Shown here: positions 6,369-15,981 of the stretch, piece by piece
Layout of the letters: every line of letters begins with the position of its first letter
Numbering within the stretch: the first letter of the stretch is position 1
Assembly (NCBI GenBank): GCA_900552885.1
Contig: USBM01000007.1
Span: 1 to 21,306 of the forward strand
Reading direction: 5' to 3'
DNA length: 21,306 nt
Origin: an uncultured Clostridium sp.
GTDB lineage: Bacteria; Bacillota; Clostridia; Lachnospirales; Lachnospiraceae
The notes under the pieces: generated by a model
The model's input: only the letters and a program-made list of their open reading frames with translations
Databases searched by the model: none
What the model was told of the DNA's origin: nothing
Program-made: the position numbers and the translations under genes

Positions 6369-9125
6369 ATGGGGCGTTTTTCTAATTTTCTGAATAAGAT
6401 TCCATTTATACGTAAGGCTGAGACACCAGAGGTGGAACAGACGAATAACGTAGAGAAGCAGTATAATAAGGCGAAAGAACTGATTGAACATGGTATTTCG
6501 GAGGAAGCGATCAAAGCACTCAATCAGATTGCGGATATCGGAATGATGGAATCGCAGTACCAGCAGTATGGTTGTGAGGCACTTAAGATATTAGGCGAAG
6601 TATATGAGACGGGAAAGTATCAGAATATTAAGGCAAAAGTAGATCGGGAGTTAGCCGCTAAGTATTATGAAAGATATATTAAACTGGTGGAAGATGGGAA
6701 CCTTTTATACAAGCTGGGTCTTTTGATGCTGGATGTTCAGAATTTTTCTAAGGCAATCAGTTATTTGGAAAAGGCAGCATCTTATAATGTGAACCAGGCA
6801 TATATGCGCTTGGGCGATATTTACGAAACAGGGCTTAACCGGATTGATGAGAATGGTCAGAAGAGTGATTTTGTCATTCCGGTGGATATAGAGAAAGCAA
6901 AGTCGTGGTACCAGAAACTTGCAGATAAGGGAGATGACAAAGCGAAAGCAGCGGTGGAGCGGATTGAATACAATGCAACCCATGCGGATAGTATTGAGTT
7001 TGAAGAGAAGGATAAGATCTATTCGCAGATTTCAGAGCGGCGTAAAGCCAAAGGAGTTGAATTCCGTTATAAACCGAATGATGCGACAAAGTTACAGTAT
7101 CAGTATACATACGTACACGATCAGGTAGAAGGATATATTCATAAGTTACCAAAAGACTGGGTGAAGAGTATTGATGTTGATACAGATGAAGAATATTATG
7201 CACCGAGCCATACCTATACGGATTTTGCAATCTATGTTACCTACACAACAGTTCCGAAAGAATCAGAACGTAAGATTGATGATTATTTGTATTACATGAA
7301 TGAGGCGTATGATTGTGATGTGAATATTACACCATATATTACAGAGTATGCGAATGGTATTTCTGCCAGATTCTATCATAAGGAATTGGATAAAGGTATT
7401 GTAACATTCGTGTTCAAACAGAAAAACCGTTGGGCATGCTTACGTTTTGTATGCTCCACCATGGATATTATGGAACAATATAATGAGATTATATTTGAGG
7501 TGGCGAATTCCTTTGCATTTGTGATTCCGACGTTATTAAGTAATAAGAGTGCAAACCGGACAGAGATTCAGTACTACAACGAGGCATTGTATTATTACAA
7601 TATGGAAGACTATGATAAGGCAATGAATAATGCAATGACTGCATTGAAGCATGGAAGTACGAAGGCAAGTTATCTGTTGATCGAGCTTTATTTTGATGAG
7701 GATAGTCCATATCGGGATATCTCGAAGACGATCAGTTATGCAAGCGAGTTGTTTGGTTCAAACAAAGATCCGGATCTGGCATTCCTGATTGGTAATATTT
7801 ACGATCAACAGTTGAAGAATTACAGTGAAGCAAAGAAGTGGTATGAGAATGCGGATCGTTTGAATCATAAGCGGGTTCCATTCTATCTCGGAAGATTCTA
7901 TTATTATGGATTAGTGGATGGTGGCAAGAGAGATGGAAAGAAAGCGTTAGAATATCTGAAGAAAGCATTAGAGAATGGGATCTATGAGGCAGAACCATAT
8001 ATCCGGGATATCGAAAGCTTAGGTGATCCGGGTGAATTGCAGGCAACGATTGATAAGTGGGAGCGTGCAGTTCAGGAAGGAATTGCAGATACGGCATTTA
8101 AAGTGGCAATGAATAAGAAGGAGCAGGTATTCTATCTTGCCAATGATGAAGAGATTGAGCAGGCATTCCTGAAAGCAATCGAGTTAGGAAGTGTACAGGC
8201 TGCATATGAGTATGGTGCTTACTGTCAGATGAAGGAGAAAGAAGAGGGCTACAATGGTCCGATCAAGAGTCTGGATTATTTCTATAAGGCATATGAGGCA
8301 GGGTATCAGGAATTCAGTAAGGAATATCTGTATCAGGTAATTGAGCATAAGATCTCGCAGGGTGTATCCGGAGAAGAACGCCTGAAGCTATATTATGATG
8401 TGGCAATGAAGGGATCTATCCCTGCTGTTAAAAATGTATTAGAGAGTGTTCAGGTATTAGATGATTCTATTCGTACATTGTATGAGAACCTCAAAGAGGT
8501 TGTTAAGGCAGGCGATGTAGATGCACTGAGTGCTATGCATTTGATCGAGGAGAAGTTCAAGGAACTACTGAATCCGGTTGAGAATAGTTCTTCAAAGGTA
8601 ATTCAGAATAAGTTCTTCCGTTTGCAGGTGCCTAGAAGCTGTACAGCGGTGATCAATGACGAGGGTGGAACCATTCGTTTTGCCGATTCGGCGGTAGAAT
8701 TTGCAGTAGCAGAGATGCCGGTGCGTGTAGATACGGAAGAGGAATATAACAAGGTATTTAATCTTATTTATAAGGAGTACGCAGGGGAAGAGAATTCAGA
8801 GATCTTAGTAGCGAACTCCAGAATGGTTGGTTCCGGGATGCTGACTCGTAAAGCGGGTAATAATAAGTATAGTATTTTGCTGATCAGTTCTAAGAACCAG
8901 TATCTGTTCAAGTTAAGTTCGATTGATCGAAGAGAGTTAATGCGTTTTAAGGAGCAGGCATTGGAGATTGCACTTACATTGGTAGAGTCCGGTGAGATCT
9001 ATGTGGCTACCGGTGATAAGGCGAATAAGCATATTGGACTTACTTTGTTAATGTCCGGTAACAGTGATAATAGTATGTTGTCGATCAGCAAGGATGACGA
9101 CGATGATGGTCTGGTATTTGTATAA
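6369..9125 (+). CDS. Large Sel1/TPR-repeat protein with two extra alpha/beta domains
   Basis: A 918-residue, apparently soluble protein without signal peptide or membrane segment. Sel1/TPR-type helical repeats (patterns such as AKSWYQKLADKGDDKAKAAVERI, ALYYYNMEDYDKAMNNAMTALKHGSTKASYLL and EAKKWYENADRLNHKRVPFYLGRFYYYG) occupy about 25-205 and 395-700. Such repeats usually form protein-binding scaffolds. Two non-repeat regions, about 245-385 and 745-885, look alike in layout: an extended start (YIHKLPKDW; FRLQVPRSC), a strand-rich middle, and a closing amphipathic helix (YNEIIFEVANSFAFV; FKEQALEIALTLV). The tail has five aspartates before GLVFV. The start is preceded by AGGTGAAAAGGA. It has its own promoter and is followed by a hairpin at 9152-9185. 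No enzymatic motif is visible; the function is unknown. Confidence 0.85.
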   Translation: MGRFSNFLNKIPFIRKAETPEVEQTNNVEKQYNKAKELIEHGISEEAIKALNQIADIGMMESQYQQYGCEALKILGEVYETGKYQNIKAKVDRELAAKYYERYIKLVEDGNLLYKLGLLMLDVQNFSKAISYLEKAASYNVNQAYMRLGDIYETGLNRIDENGQKSDFVIPVDIEKAKSWYQKLADKGDDKAKAAVERIEYNATHADSIEFEEKDKIYSQISERRKAKGVEFRYKPNDATKLQYQYTYVHDQVEGYIHKLPKDWVKSIDVDTDEEYYAPSHTYTDFAIYVTYTTVPKESERKIDDYLYYMNEAYDCDVNITPYITEYANGISARFYHKELDKGIVTFVFKQKNRWACLRFVCSTMDIMEQYNEIIFEVANSFAFVIPTLLSNKSANRTEIQYYNEALYYYNMEDYDKAMNNAMTALKHGSTKASYLLIELYFDEDSPYRDISKTISYASELFGSNKDPDLAFLIGNIYDQQLKNYSEAKKWYENADRLNHKRVPFYLGRFYYYGLVDGGKRDGKKALEYLKKALENGIYEAEPYIRDIESLGDPGELQATIDKWERAVQEGIADTAFKVAMNKKEQVFYLANDEEIEQAFLKAIELGSVQAAYEYGAYCQMKEKEEGYNGPIKSLDYFYKAYEAGYQEFSKEYLYQVIEHKISQGVSGEERLKLYYDVAMKGSIPAVKNVLESVQVLDDSIRTLYENLKEVVKAGDVDALSAMHLIEEKFKELLNPVENSSSKVIQNKFFRLQVPRSCTAVINDEGGTIRFADSAVEFAVAEMPVRVDTEEEYNKVFNLIYKEYAGEENSEILVANSRMVGSGMLTRKAGNNKYSILLISSKNQYLFKLSSIDRRELMRFKEQALEIALTLVESGEIYVATGDKANKHIGLTLLMSGNSDNSMLSISKDDDDDGLVFV

Positions 9126-9151
9126 TCCAGAGGTGCGATTTAGTAAGGAGT

Positions 9152-9185
9152 GAAAGAGGGGTATCGTGTGTGCCCCTCTTTCTTT
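9152..9185 (+). terminator. Probable terminator after the Sel1-repeat gene
   Basis: A perfect 10-bp stem, GAAAGAGGGG (9152-9161) with CCCCTCTTTC (9173-9182), and an 11-base loop. The 3' arm and flank are T-rich, but the T run after it is only TTT, so termination may be partial. It lies between the Sel1 gene and the preferred start of the regulator at 9198, supporting that start over the GTG at 9150. Confidence 0.7.
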
Positions 9186-9197
9186 GGCAAAGCAGAT

Positions 9198-10664
9198 ATG
9201 ATAACGGTTTTGATCGATACGGCAAGCAAAGTGCCAATTTATGAACAAATCTATATATACATCCGGGAAGAGATCCGTAACGGCAACATTGTCTGTGGCA
9301 CGAAACTGCCATCAAGCCGAGGGCTGGCGAATTATCTGGAAGTTAGCCGGAATACGATTGATATGGCATATGGACAATTACAGTCAGAGGGGTATATCGA
9401 GTCCTTTCCGAAGAAAGGATACTTTGTATGTGCCTTAGAGAATCTATATGATGATGGTCGTTCTGCTATGGATAACAAGGGCCATTTGAAGGAATCTCCG
9501 ATACAAAGATTCTCGCATGATAAGACACGGGAAAAAGATGAATTTCTTGTGGATTTTTCACTAAGTGGTGTGGATATGGATTATTTTCCATATAGCAAAT
9601 GGCGCAAGTTAACAAAGGAATGCTTGATTGATGATAATAAGGAATTGTTTTTGTCAGGAGAACATCAGGGCGATCTGAAACTGCGTCAGGCAGTTCAGAT
9701 GTATCTGCATCAGGCAAGAGGGGTAAAGTGCAATGTAGACCAGATTGTAATAGGAGCAGGTAGCGATTATATGCTACTTTTGTTAAGTCGGATTATGGCG
9801 GGACAGAAGACGGTTGCTATGGAGAATCCGACTTACAAGCAGGCATATACAATATTTGAGAGTGTGGGATATTCGGTTGTGCCAATCTCTATGGATGAAC
9901 AGGGAATGCAGGTTGATGAATTACGGAAAAGTCAGGCACAGATTGCTTATGTGACACCCTCGCATCAATTTCCGTTAGGGACAATTATGTCAGCAAACCG
10001 CAAACGACAACTGCTTGCATGGGCATCAGGAGAAGAGGGGCGTTATATTATTGAAGATGATTATGACAGTGAGTTTCGCTATTCCGGCAAACCGATTCCG
10101 GCACTGCAAAGCCAGGATCCGTTTGAAAAAGTAATCTATGTGGGAACGCTGTCAAAGGTAATTGCACCGGCAATCCGTTTAAGTTATATGGTATTGCCAC
10201 AATCTTTGTTGCAGGCATACTATGAGCATGCGGAATTCTATTTTTCTACGGTATCCCGGATCGATCAACAGGTGATCGGACAATTTTTCTTAGAAGGACA
10301 TTTTGAGAGACATTTGAACCGGATGCGTAAGGTATACCGGATGAAGCATGATTGTCTGGTACAGGAATTAAAGAATGCAGGATTCGGAGCACAGATTGAA
10401 GGAGAAAGTGCCGGCCTGCATCTGTTGTTAGGATTTGGGACAAGAAGACCGGATGCAGGGGATGTGGAACGCAGACTTGTTAAGGCAGCAGCCGGGCAGC
10501 AGGTGAAAGTGTATGCGTTAGGAGAGTATTACATTACAGAAGAAGAACGGGTGCCTACAATATTGCTTGGGTTTGCCCGCTTGAAGGAAAAAGAGATCAT
10601 AGATGGTGTTGCATGGCTTACAGAGGCATGGAAAGAACAGGAGGGCTTGATATGTACCGAATAA
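9198..10664 (+). CDS. MocR-type transcriptional regulator (GntR domain fused to class I aminotransferase-like domain)
   Basis: A 488-residue MocR/PdxR-family regulator. An N-terminal GntR winged helix-turn-helix covers about 1-78 (VPIYEQIYIYIREEI, LPSSRGLANYLEVSRNTIDMAY, GYIESFPKKGYFV). The rest has the fold-type I aminotransferase layout: NPTYKQAY, PSHQFPLGTIMS, IEDDYDSEFRY (acidic pair at 287-288) and the PLP-binding lysine in GTLSKVIAPAIRLSY (Lys320). Known members sense PLP or amino-compound adducts; PdxR controls vitamin B6 genes, GabR controls GABA use. No B6 or GABA gene is in the window, so the target is unknown. ATG 9198 is chosen because it begins right before the wHTH and after the terminator hairpin; its ribosome site is weak. 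Its end overlaps the next gene by 13 bases. Confidence 0.92.
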   Translation: MITVLIDTASKVPIYEQIYIYIREEIRNGNIVCGTKLPSSRGLANYLEVSRNTIDMAYGQLQSEGYIESFPKKGYFVCALENLYDDGRSAMDNKGHLKESPIQRFSHDKTREKDEFLVDFSLSGVDMDYFPYSKWRKLTKECLIDDNKELFLSGEHQGDLKLRQAVQMYLHQARGVKCNVDQIVIGAGSDYMLLLLSRIMAGQKTVAMENPTYKQAYTIFESVGYSVVPISMDEQGMQVDELRKSQAQIAYVTPSHQFPLGTIMSANRKRQLLAWASGEEGRYIIEDDYDSEFRYSGKPIPALQSQDPFEKVIYVGTLSKVIAPAIRLSYMVLPQSLLQAYYEHAEFYFSTVSRIDQQVIGQFFLEGHFERHLNRMRKVYRMKHDCLVQELKNAGFGAQIEGESAGLHLLLGFGTRRPDAGDVERRLVKAAAGQQVKVYALGEYYITEEERVPTILLGFARLKEKEIIDGVAWLTEAWKEQEGLICTE

Positions 10665-11944
10665 TAATGAATGATCTGATGGAATGGTATGAGAAAGCAC
10701 AAGATAAGGTATTGGTATTAAAGGGAGCAAAAGGGGTTGGAAAGACATGGACCATGATTGATTTTGGTCAGGGGTTTTTCAAACATTTAGTTTATGTGAA
10801 TTTAGAAAAAGATGAAGATGCCTGGTTTCTTTTCAAACAGGGCAGCCGGGTGAAAGCAGATAAAATGGTCGGTGCCCTGGCTTTGTATTGCAGTCAGAAT
10901 TACGAAGAGGGGAATACGATGTTTGTATTTGATGAACCTCAGCATTACCCGAAGGCAATCGAAGCAATCATGAGTTTGAAACGTCAGAAACCAGATCTGC
11001 CGGTCTGTATTATTTCATCTACGGTAGGAAGTATTATGCATGAGGCGGAGTATCAGGAAGAATGGTATTCGTTGACGTTGTATCCGATGACGTTTGAGGA
11101 ATTTCTGACGGCCAATAAGGCACAGGATCTGTGCAAGCACATAGAGAATCAGAAGATAGAGCCGGTGGAAGAAGATGTGATCGAGCAGATTACGGAATAT
11201 TTGAAATTATTCTACATTGTAGGCGGCATGCCAATCGTGGTACTGGATTATGTGAAGAATAAAGATCTTGACCGGGTGGATGCGATCCTGCAGGCATTGC
11301 TTCAGCGGACTAAAGTGTATATAGATCAGGAAGTACCAAAATCATATGCTTTGAAGGTAGACAGGATCTGGAAGAGCATTCCGGTACAGATGGAGAAGGA
11401 TAACCGCAAATTCATGTATCAGTATGTGGATGAGAAGGCACGGGCGAGAGAATATGAGAAGTCTGTGGACTGGCTTGTAGACACCGGACTCGTCCGAAAG
11501 GTAAATCGAATTAAAGAAGGAATTGCACCATTAGCGTTACAGGTGGATGACAAGTCGTTTGAGCTGTATCATTTGGATCATGGTTTGCTGCGTGTGATGT
11601 GTGGTGTCAGTTATAAGCAGGTGCAGTTAGGTAATAAATTGATGGAAGATGTAAATGGTGCCCTGTTGGAGCAGTTAGTACTTTCGGAGCTTACGATGAA
11701 TCATACCGTTGACCGGTTATATTTCTGGATTTCCGGTGCAACAGCAAGGGTAGACTTTGTCTTTGAGGATGATGGTGAAGTTGTTCCGGTGGATGTACAG
11801 TCACGGATTCGTAGAAAAGCACAGAGCATGAAAGTCTTCAATGCAAAGTATAAGAACCATATGGCAATCCGTATCTCACTGGATGAATTGGGATTTTCGA
11901 AAGGAATCCTTAATATTCCGCTATATGGACTTTACAACTTCTAA
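10652..11944 (+). CDS. AAA_14/DUF4143-type ATPase
   Basis: A 430-residue P-loop ATPase of the widespread AAA_14 plus DUF4143 group, whose function is not settled. Walker A GAKGVGKT is at 25-32 and Walker B MFVFDE at 90-95. The middle has the usual YPMTFEEFL segment and a winged-helix-like region. The C-terminus is the degraded PD-(D/E)xK-like part: VDFVFEDDGEVVPVDVQS. Most relatives read VDFV...E-V-K; here the acid is Asp381 and the lysine position is Gln383, so nuclease activity is unlikely. The start at 10652 has GGAGG seven bases upstream and lies inside the end of the MocR gene, so the two are probably translationally coupled. Next downstream, 12 bases away, is the DUF5662 gene. Confidence 0.88.
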   Translation: MYRIIMNDLMEWYEKAQDKVLVLKGAKGVGKTWTMIDFGQGFFKHLVYVNLEKDEDAWFLFKQGSRVKADKMVGALALYCSQNYEEGNTMFVFDEPQHYPKAIEAIMSLKRQKPDLPVCIISSTVGSIMHEAEYQEEWYSLTLYPMTFEEFLTANKAQDLCKHIENQKIEPVEEDVIEQITEYLKLFYIVGGMPIVVLDYVKNKDLDRVDAILQALLQRTKVYIDQEVPKSYALKVDRIWKSIPVQMEKDNRKFMYQYVDEKARAREYEKSVDWLVDTGLVRKVNRIKEGIAPLALQVDDKSFELYHLDHGLLRVMCGVSYKQVQLGNKLMEDVNGALLEQLVLSELTMNHTVDRLYFWISGATARVDFVFEDDGEVVPVDVQSRIRRKAQSMKVFNAKYKNHMAIRISLDELGFSKGILNIPLYGLYNF

Positions 11945-11956
11945 GGGGTAATTAAT

Positions 11957-12505
11957 ATGAACTGGTGGAATCACTTAAAAACGATCAATCATCATAAATG
12001 GCTTGTCATGAAGAGCTGTTTCCGGCTCGGTATGTACAAGCAGGGATTATTGCATGATCTGTCAAAATACAGTCCAACTGAGTTTTTGGTTGGTGTCAAA
12101 TATTATCAGGGTAACCGGAGTCCGAATAATGCAGAGAGGGAGGACAAGGGATATACGTCTGCATGGCTGCATCATAAGGGGAGAAATAAGCATCACTTGG
12201 AGTATTGGTTAGATTATGATCTGGTGAATGGTGGTATTACCGGAATGAAGATGCCGGTCAAGTATGTCGTGGAGATGTTCTGTGACCGGGTAGCGGCAAG
12301 CAAGAATTATAATAAGGACAGCTATACGAATCGTATGCCGCTTGAATATTATAAGAAAGGGAAGGCAAGGGCATTACTGCATCCGGAATCGGCAGCATTG
12401 TTAGAGAAACTTCTTACCATGTTAGCGGAACAGGGAGAGGACGCAACATTTGATTATATCAAACGGGAGATATTGACGAAAGAAGTCAGGAGAGAGAAGA
12501 TATGA
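11957..12505 (+). CDS. DUF5662-family protein (HD-like His/Asp motifs)
   Basis: A 182-residue cytoplasmic protein I recognise as the DUF5662 type, common in Clostridia and without an established role. It is rich in conserved His and Asp: HHKWLVMKSCFRLGMY followed by LLHDLSKYSPTEF, then WLHHKGRNKHHLEYW, and MFCDRVAASKNYN. The spacing resembles metal-binding helical HD-domain proteins, but I cannot confirm a phosphohydrolase fold. The ribosome site AAGGGGTAA lies before the ATG. Its TGA overlaps the dnaE ATG (ATGA at 12502-12505), so it is co-translated with the replicative polymerase subunit. Confidence 0.8.
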   Translation: MNWWNHLKTINHHKWLVMKSCFRLGMYKQGLLHDLSKYSPTEFLVGVKYYQGNRSPNNAEREDKGYTSAWLHHKGRNKHHLEYWLDYDLVNGGITGMKMPVKYVVEMFCDRVAASKNYNKDSYTNRMPLEYYKKGKARALLHPESAALLEKLLTMLAEQGEDATFDYIKREILTKEVRREKI

Positions 12506-15500
12506 GTTTTACACATTTACATGTGCATACAGAATATAGTTTGTTAGATGGGGCATCTAAGATTCCAGAGCTGGTGCATCAGGCAAAGGAATTGGGGATG
12601 GATAGCATTGCGATTACAGATCATGGAGTTATGTATGGCGTGATTGATTTCTACCGGGCAGCGAAGAAAGAGGGAATCAAACCGATCATTGGCTGTGAGG
12701 TATATGTGGCACCGGGGTCACGTTTTGACCGGGAATTGGGCAAGAATGAGAACCGTTATTATCATCTTGTATTATTAGCAGAAAATGATACCGGCTATCA
12801 TAATCTGATGAAGATCGTGTCACGTGGTTTTACGGAAGGTTACTATTACAAACCACGTGTAGATCGGGAGGTACTTAAAGAGTTTCATGAAGGTGTGATT
12901 GCCTTATCTGCATGCTTAGCAGGCGAAGTGGCAACTTATCTGCGGCAGGGATTTTATGAAGAAGCGAAGAAAGCGGCATTGGAGCATCTTGCAATCTTTG
13001 GCGAGAGTAACTATTTTCTGGAGTTGCAGGATCATGGAATACCGGATCAGCAGACGGTCAATCAGGGATTGTTGCGGATCTCACAAGAGACGGGGATTCC
13101 GTTAGTAGCGACCAATGATATTCATTACGTTAAGAAAGAGGATGCAGAAGCACATGATATTCTTCTGTGCATACAGACGGCAAAGAAGGTATCAGACCCG
13201 GATCGTATGCGTTATGATGGCGGGCAGTATTACTTGAAATCAGAACAGGAGATGGCACAACTATTTCCTTATGCGAAACAGGCATTGGAGAATACCGGTA
13301 AGATTGCGGAGCGTTGTAATGTAGAGATTGTATTTGGCGAACAGAAGGTGCCAAAGTATGAAGTGCCAGAGGGCTTTACATCATATAGTTATCTGAAAGC
13401 GTTGTGTGAGGAAGGTTTACATAAGAGGTATGATCCCGTAACAGAGGAGTTACAGGCACGGTTAGACTATGAGTTGTCTACGATTGAGAAGATGGGTTAT
13501 GTCGATTATTTCCTGATTGTATGGGATTTTATCAAATATGCAAAGGATCATGGCATTGCAGTAGGGCCGGGACGTGGTTCGGCAGCCGGATCAATCGTAA
13601 GTTATTGTTTAGAGATCACGAATATTGATCCAATTCGATTTAATCTGTTGTTCGAGCGTTTTCTGAATCCCGAACGTGTAACCATGCCCGATATTGACGT
13701 GGACTTTTGCTATGAAAGACGGCAGGAAGTTATTGATTATGTTGTACGCAAGTATGGCAAGGAGAAAGTGGTTCAGATCGTAACCTTTGGAACGATGGCG
13801 GCAAGAATGGTGATCCGTGATGTTGGGAGGGCATTGGATATGCCATATGCAGCGGTTGACCGGATTGCCAAAATGATTCCGATGGGACAGAATGGACATA
13901 ATCCAACGATCAGAGAATCCCTTTCTATTTCAGCAGATCTTAAGAAAGCATATGAAGAAGAAACGGATGTGAAGTATCTTCTTGATATGTCACAGAAGTT
14001 AGAGGGACTTCCAAGACATGCGTCTATGCATGCAGCGGGTGTTGTAATTGGTCAGAAAGCGATTGACGAATTTGTTCCGCTTTCCCGTGGCTCGGAGGAT
14101 GCGATCACAACACAGTTTACGATGACCACGATCGAGGAATTAGGACTACTTAAGATGGACTTCTTGGGATTGCGTACCCTTACGGTTATTCAGGATGCGG
14201 TTCGCAATATTAAGCAGAGCAAAGGAATTGACATTGATATTGATCATTTGAATATGGAGGATCCGGAAGTCTATGATCTGTTATGTACCGGTCAGACAGA
14301 TGGTATTTTCCAGTTAGAAAGTAATGGGATGAAGAGCTTCATGAAGGAATTGAGGCCTCGGAATATTGAGGATATCATTGCGGGTATCTCGTTGTATCGT
14401 CCGGGTCCTATGGACTTTATTCCGCTATATATTAAAGGTAAGGAGCATCCTGAGACGATCACCTATGACTGCCCGCAGTTAGAGAAGATTCTGTCACCGA
14501 CGTATGGTTGTATTGTATATCAGGAGCAGGTTATGCAGATTGTTATGGAGCTTGCCGGATATACACTTGGTCGAAGTGATCTGGTTCGCCGGGCAATGTC
14601 GAAGAAAAAGGGCGACGTTATGCAACGGGAGCGTCAGAACTTTGTTTACGGCAATGAGGCGGAGAATGTTCCGGGTTGTATCAGCAGGGGGATTGATGAG
14701 AAGACAGCTAATAAGATCTTTGATGAGATGATCGATTTTGCAAAGTATGCATTTAACAAGTCACATGCCGCAGCCTATGCCGTGGTAGCTTACCAGACCG
14801 CATATCTGAAATGTCATTATCCGGAAGAATTTATGGCGGCATTGATCACCTCTGTACTTGATCGTACGGATAAGGTGTCAGAATATATTGCACATTGCCG
14901 CCGGTTAGGGATTTCTATCCTGCCACCGGATATCAATGAGGGCTATAGCCAGTTTTCCGTATCGGATAATGCGATCCGTTATAGTCTGTCAGCGCTGAAA
15001 AGTGTGGGAAGACCTGTGATCGATGCGATTGTCGAAGAGCGGGAATTACACGGCAAATTCAAGGATCTGAAAGATTTTATCAGCCGCCTGTCGAACAAAG
15101 AAGTGAATAAGCGAACAATTGAAAGCTTCATCAAATCCGGGGCGTTAGACAGTTTTCCTGCAAACCGCCGGCAAATGATGATGATCTATGTGCAATTGAT
15201 CGATCAGGTGAATCAGGAGAAGAAGAGCGCAATGACCGGGCAGATGTCCCTGTTGGATTTCTTGGGCGAAGAGGAGAAGAAGGATTTTGATGTCAAATAT
15301 CCAAATGTGCCGGAGTATGATAAGGAAGAGCTGTTAGCCTATGAGAAAGAGGTATTAGGAATCTATGTCAGCGGTCATCCATTAGAGGATTATCAGGAGC
15401 TGATGGATTCGAATATCAGTGCAACAACACATGATTTTATTGCAGATCCGGATACAGGTGAGACGATTGCCAAAGATCAGATCTTATACACGATTGGTGG

Positions 15501-15981
15501 TATGGTCGCTAGTAAGACTGTGAAGATGACAAAGAGCAATCAGAATATGGCATTTATTACTTTGGAAGATCTGTTAGGTTCAATTGAGGTTGTGGTATTC
15601 CCGAAGAAATACGAACAGTACCGGCAGATTTTAGAACCGGATTCCAAGATCTTTGTGTATGGTCGTGCATCCATCAGTGAGGATGAGGGAAAATTATTAT
15701 TAGAACGGGCCGTGTCCTTTGAAGAGATTCCAAAGCATGTCTATGTGCAATGCCTGAACAAGGAGGATTACAACACAAAGGAGCAGGGAATCTATGAGAT
15801 CATAGATAAGTATCCGGGAGATAGTCCGGTCACGATCTGTTTGAAAGAGGAACACCAGAGCAAGAAACTTGGCAGACAGTTTTCGCTGCGGGCAGATGGA
15901 GCAGCAATCGAAGAATTGAAGCACCTGCTTGGTGAGGGCAAGGTGTTATGCCGCCAGGAGAAATGGAATACAGGACGATAA
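12502..15981 (+). CDS. dnaE: DNA polymerase III subunit alpha
   Basis: Catalytic subunit of the DnaE type, 1159 residues, matching the usual length of about 1160. In order: PHP domain starting HLHVHTEYSLLDGA at about 5; the polymerase core with PGRGSAAGS at 356-364, the two catalytic aspartates in MPDIDVDF at 395-402 and a third likely aspartate in KMDFLGL (Asp553); a helix-hairpin-helix/fingers region; then an OB-fold starting near 993 (ILYTIGGMVASKTVKM ... FITLEDLLGSIEVVVFP). In Clostridia, DnaE works beside PolC, which is not in this window. Many Lachnospiraceae have pfkA directly after dnaE; here a secreted CAP protein follows, with its ribosome site overlapping the dnaE stop. Confidence 0.98.
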   Translation: MSFTHLHVHTEYSLLDGASKIPELVHQAKELGMDSIAITDHGVMYGVIDFYRAAKKEGIKPIIGCEVYVAPGSRFDRELGKNENRYYHLVLLAENDTGYHNLMKIVSRGFTEGYYYKPRVDREVLKEFHEGVIALSACLAGEVATYLRQGFYEEAKKAALEHLAIFGESNYFLELQDHGIPDQQTVNQGLLRISQETGIPLVATNDIHYVKKEDAEAHDILLCIQTAKKVSDPDRMRYDGGQYYLKSEQEMAQLFPYAKQALENTGKIAERCNVEIVFGEQKVPKYEVPEGFTSYSYLKALCEEGLHKRYDPVTEELQARLDYELSTIEKMGYVDYFLIVWDFIKYAKDHGIAVGPGRGSAAGSIVSYCLEITNIDPIRFNLLFERFLNPERVTMPDIDVDFCYERRQEVIDYVVRKYGKEKVVQIVTFGTMAARMVIRDVGRALDMPYAAVDRIAKMIPMGQNGHNPTIRESLSISADLKKAYEEETDVKYLLDMSQKLEGLPRHASMHAAGVVIGQKAIDEFVPLSRGSEDAITTQFTMTTIEELGLLKMDFLGLRTLTVIQDAVRNIKQSKGIDIDIDHLNMEDPEVYDLLCTGQTDGIFQLESNGMKSFMKELRPRNIEDIIAGISLYRPGPMDFIPLYIKGKEHPETITYDCPQLEKILSPTYGCIVYQEQVMQIVMELAGYTLGRSDLVRRAMSKKKGDVMQRERQNFVYGNEAENVPGCISRGIDEKTANKIFDEMIDFAKYAFNKSHAAAYAVVAYQTAYLKCHYPEEFMAALITSVLDRTDKVSEYIAHCRRLGISILPPDINEGYSQFSVSDNAIRYSLSALKSVGRPVIDAIVEERELHGKFKDLKDFISRLSNKEVNKRTIESFIKSGALDSFPANRRQMMMIYVQLIDQVNQEKKSAMTGQMSLLDFLGEEEKKDFDVKYPNVPEYDKEELLAYEKEVLGIYVSGHPLEDYQELMDSNISATTHDFIADPDTGETIAKDQILYTIGGMVASKTVKMTKSNQNMAFITLEDLLGSIEVVVFPKKYEQYRQILEPDSKIFVYGRASISEDEGKLLLERAVSFEEIPKHVYVQCLNKEDYNTKEQGIYEIIDKYPGDSPVTICLKEEHQSKKLGRQFSLRADGAAIEELKHLLGEGKVLCRQEKWNTGR

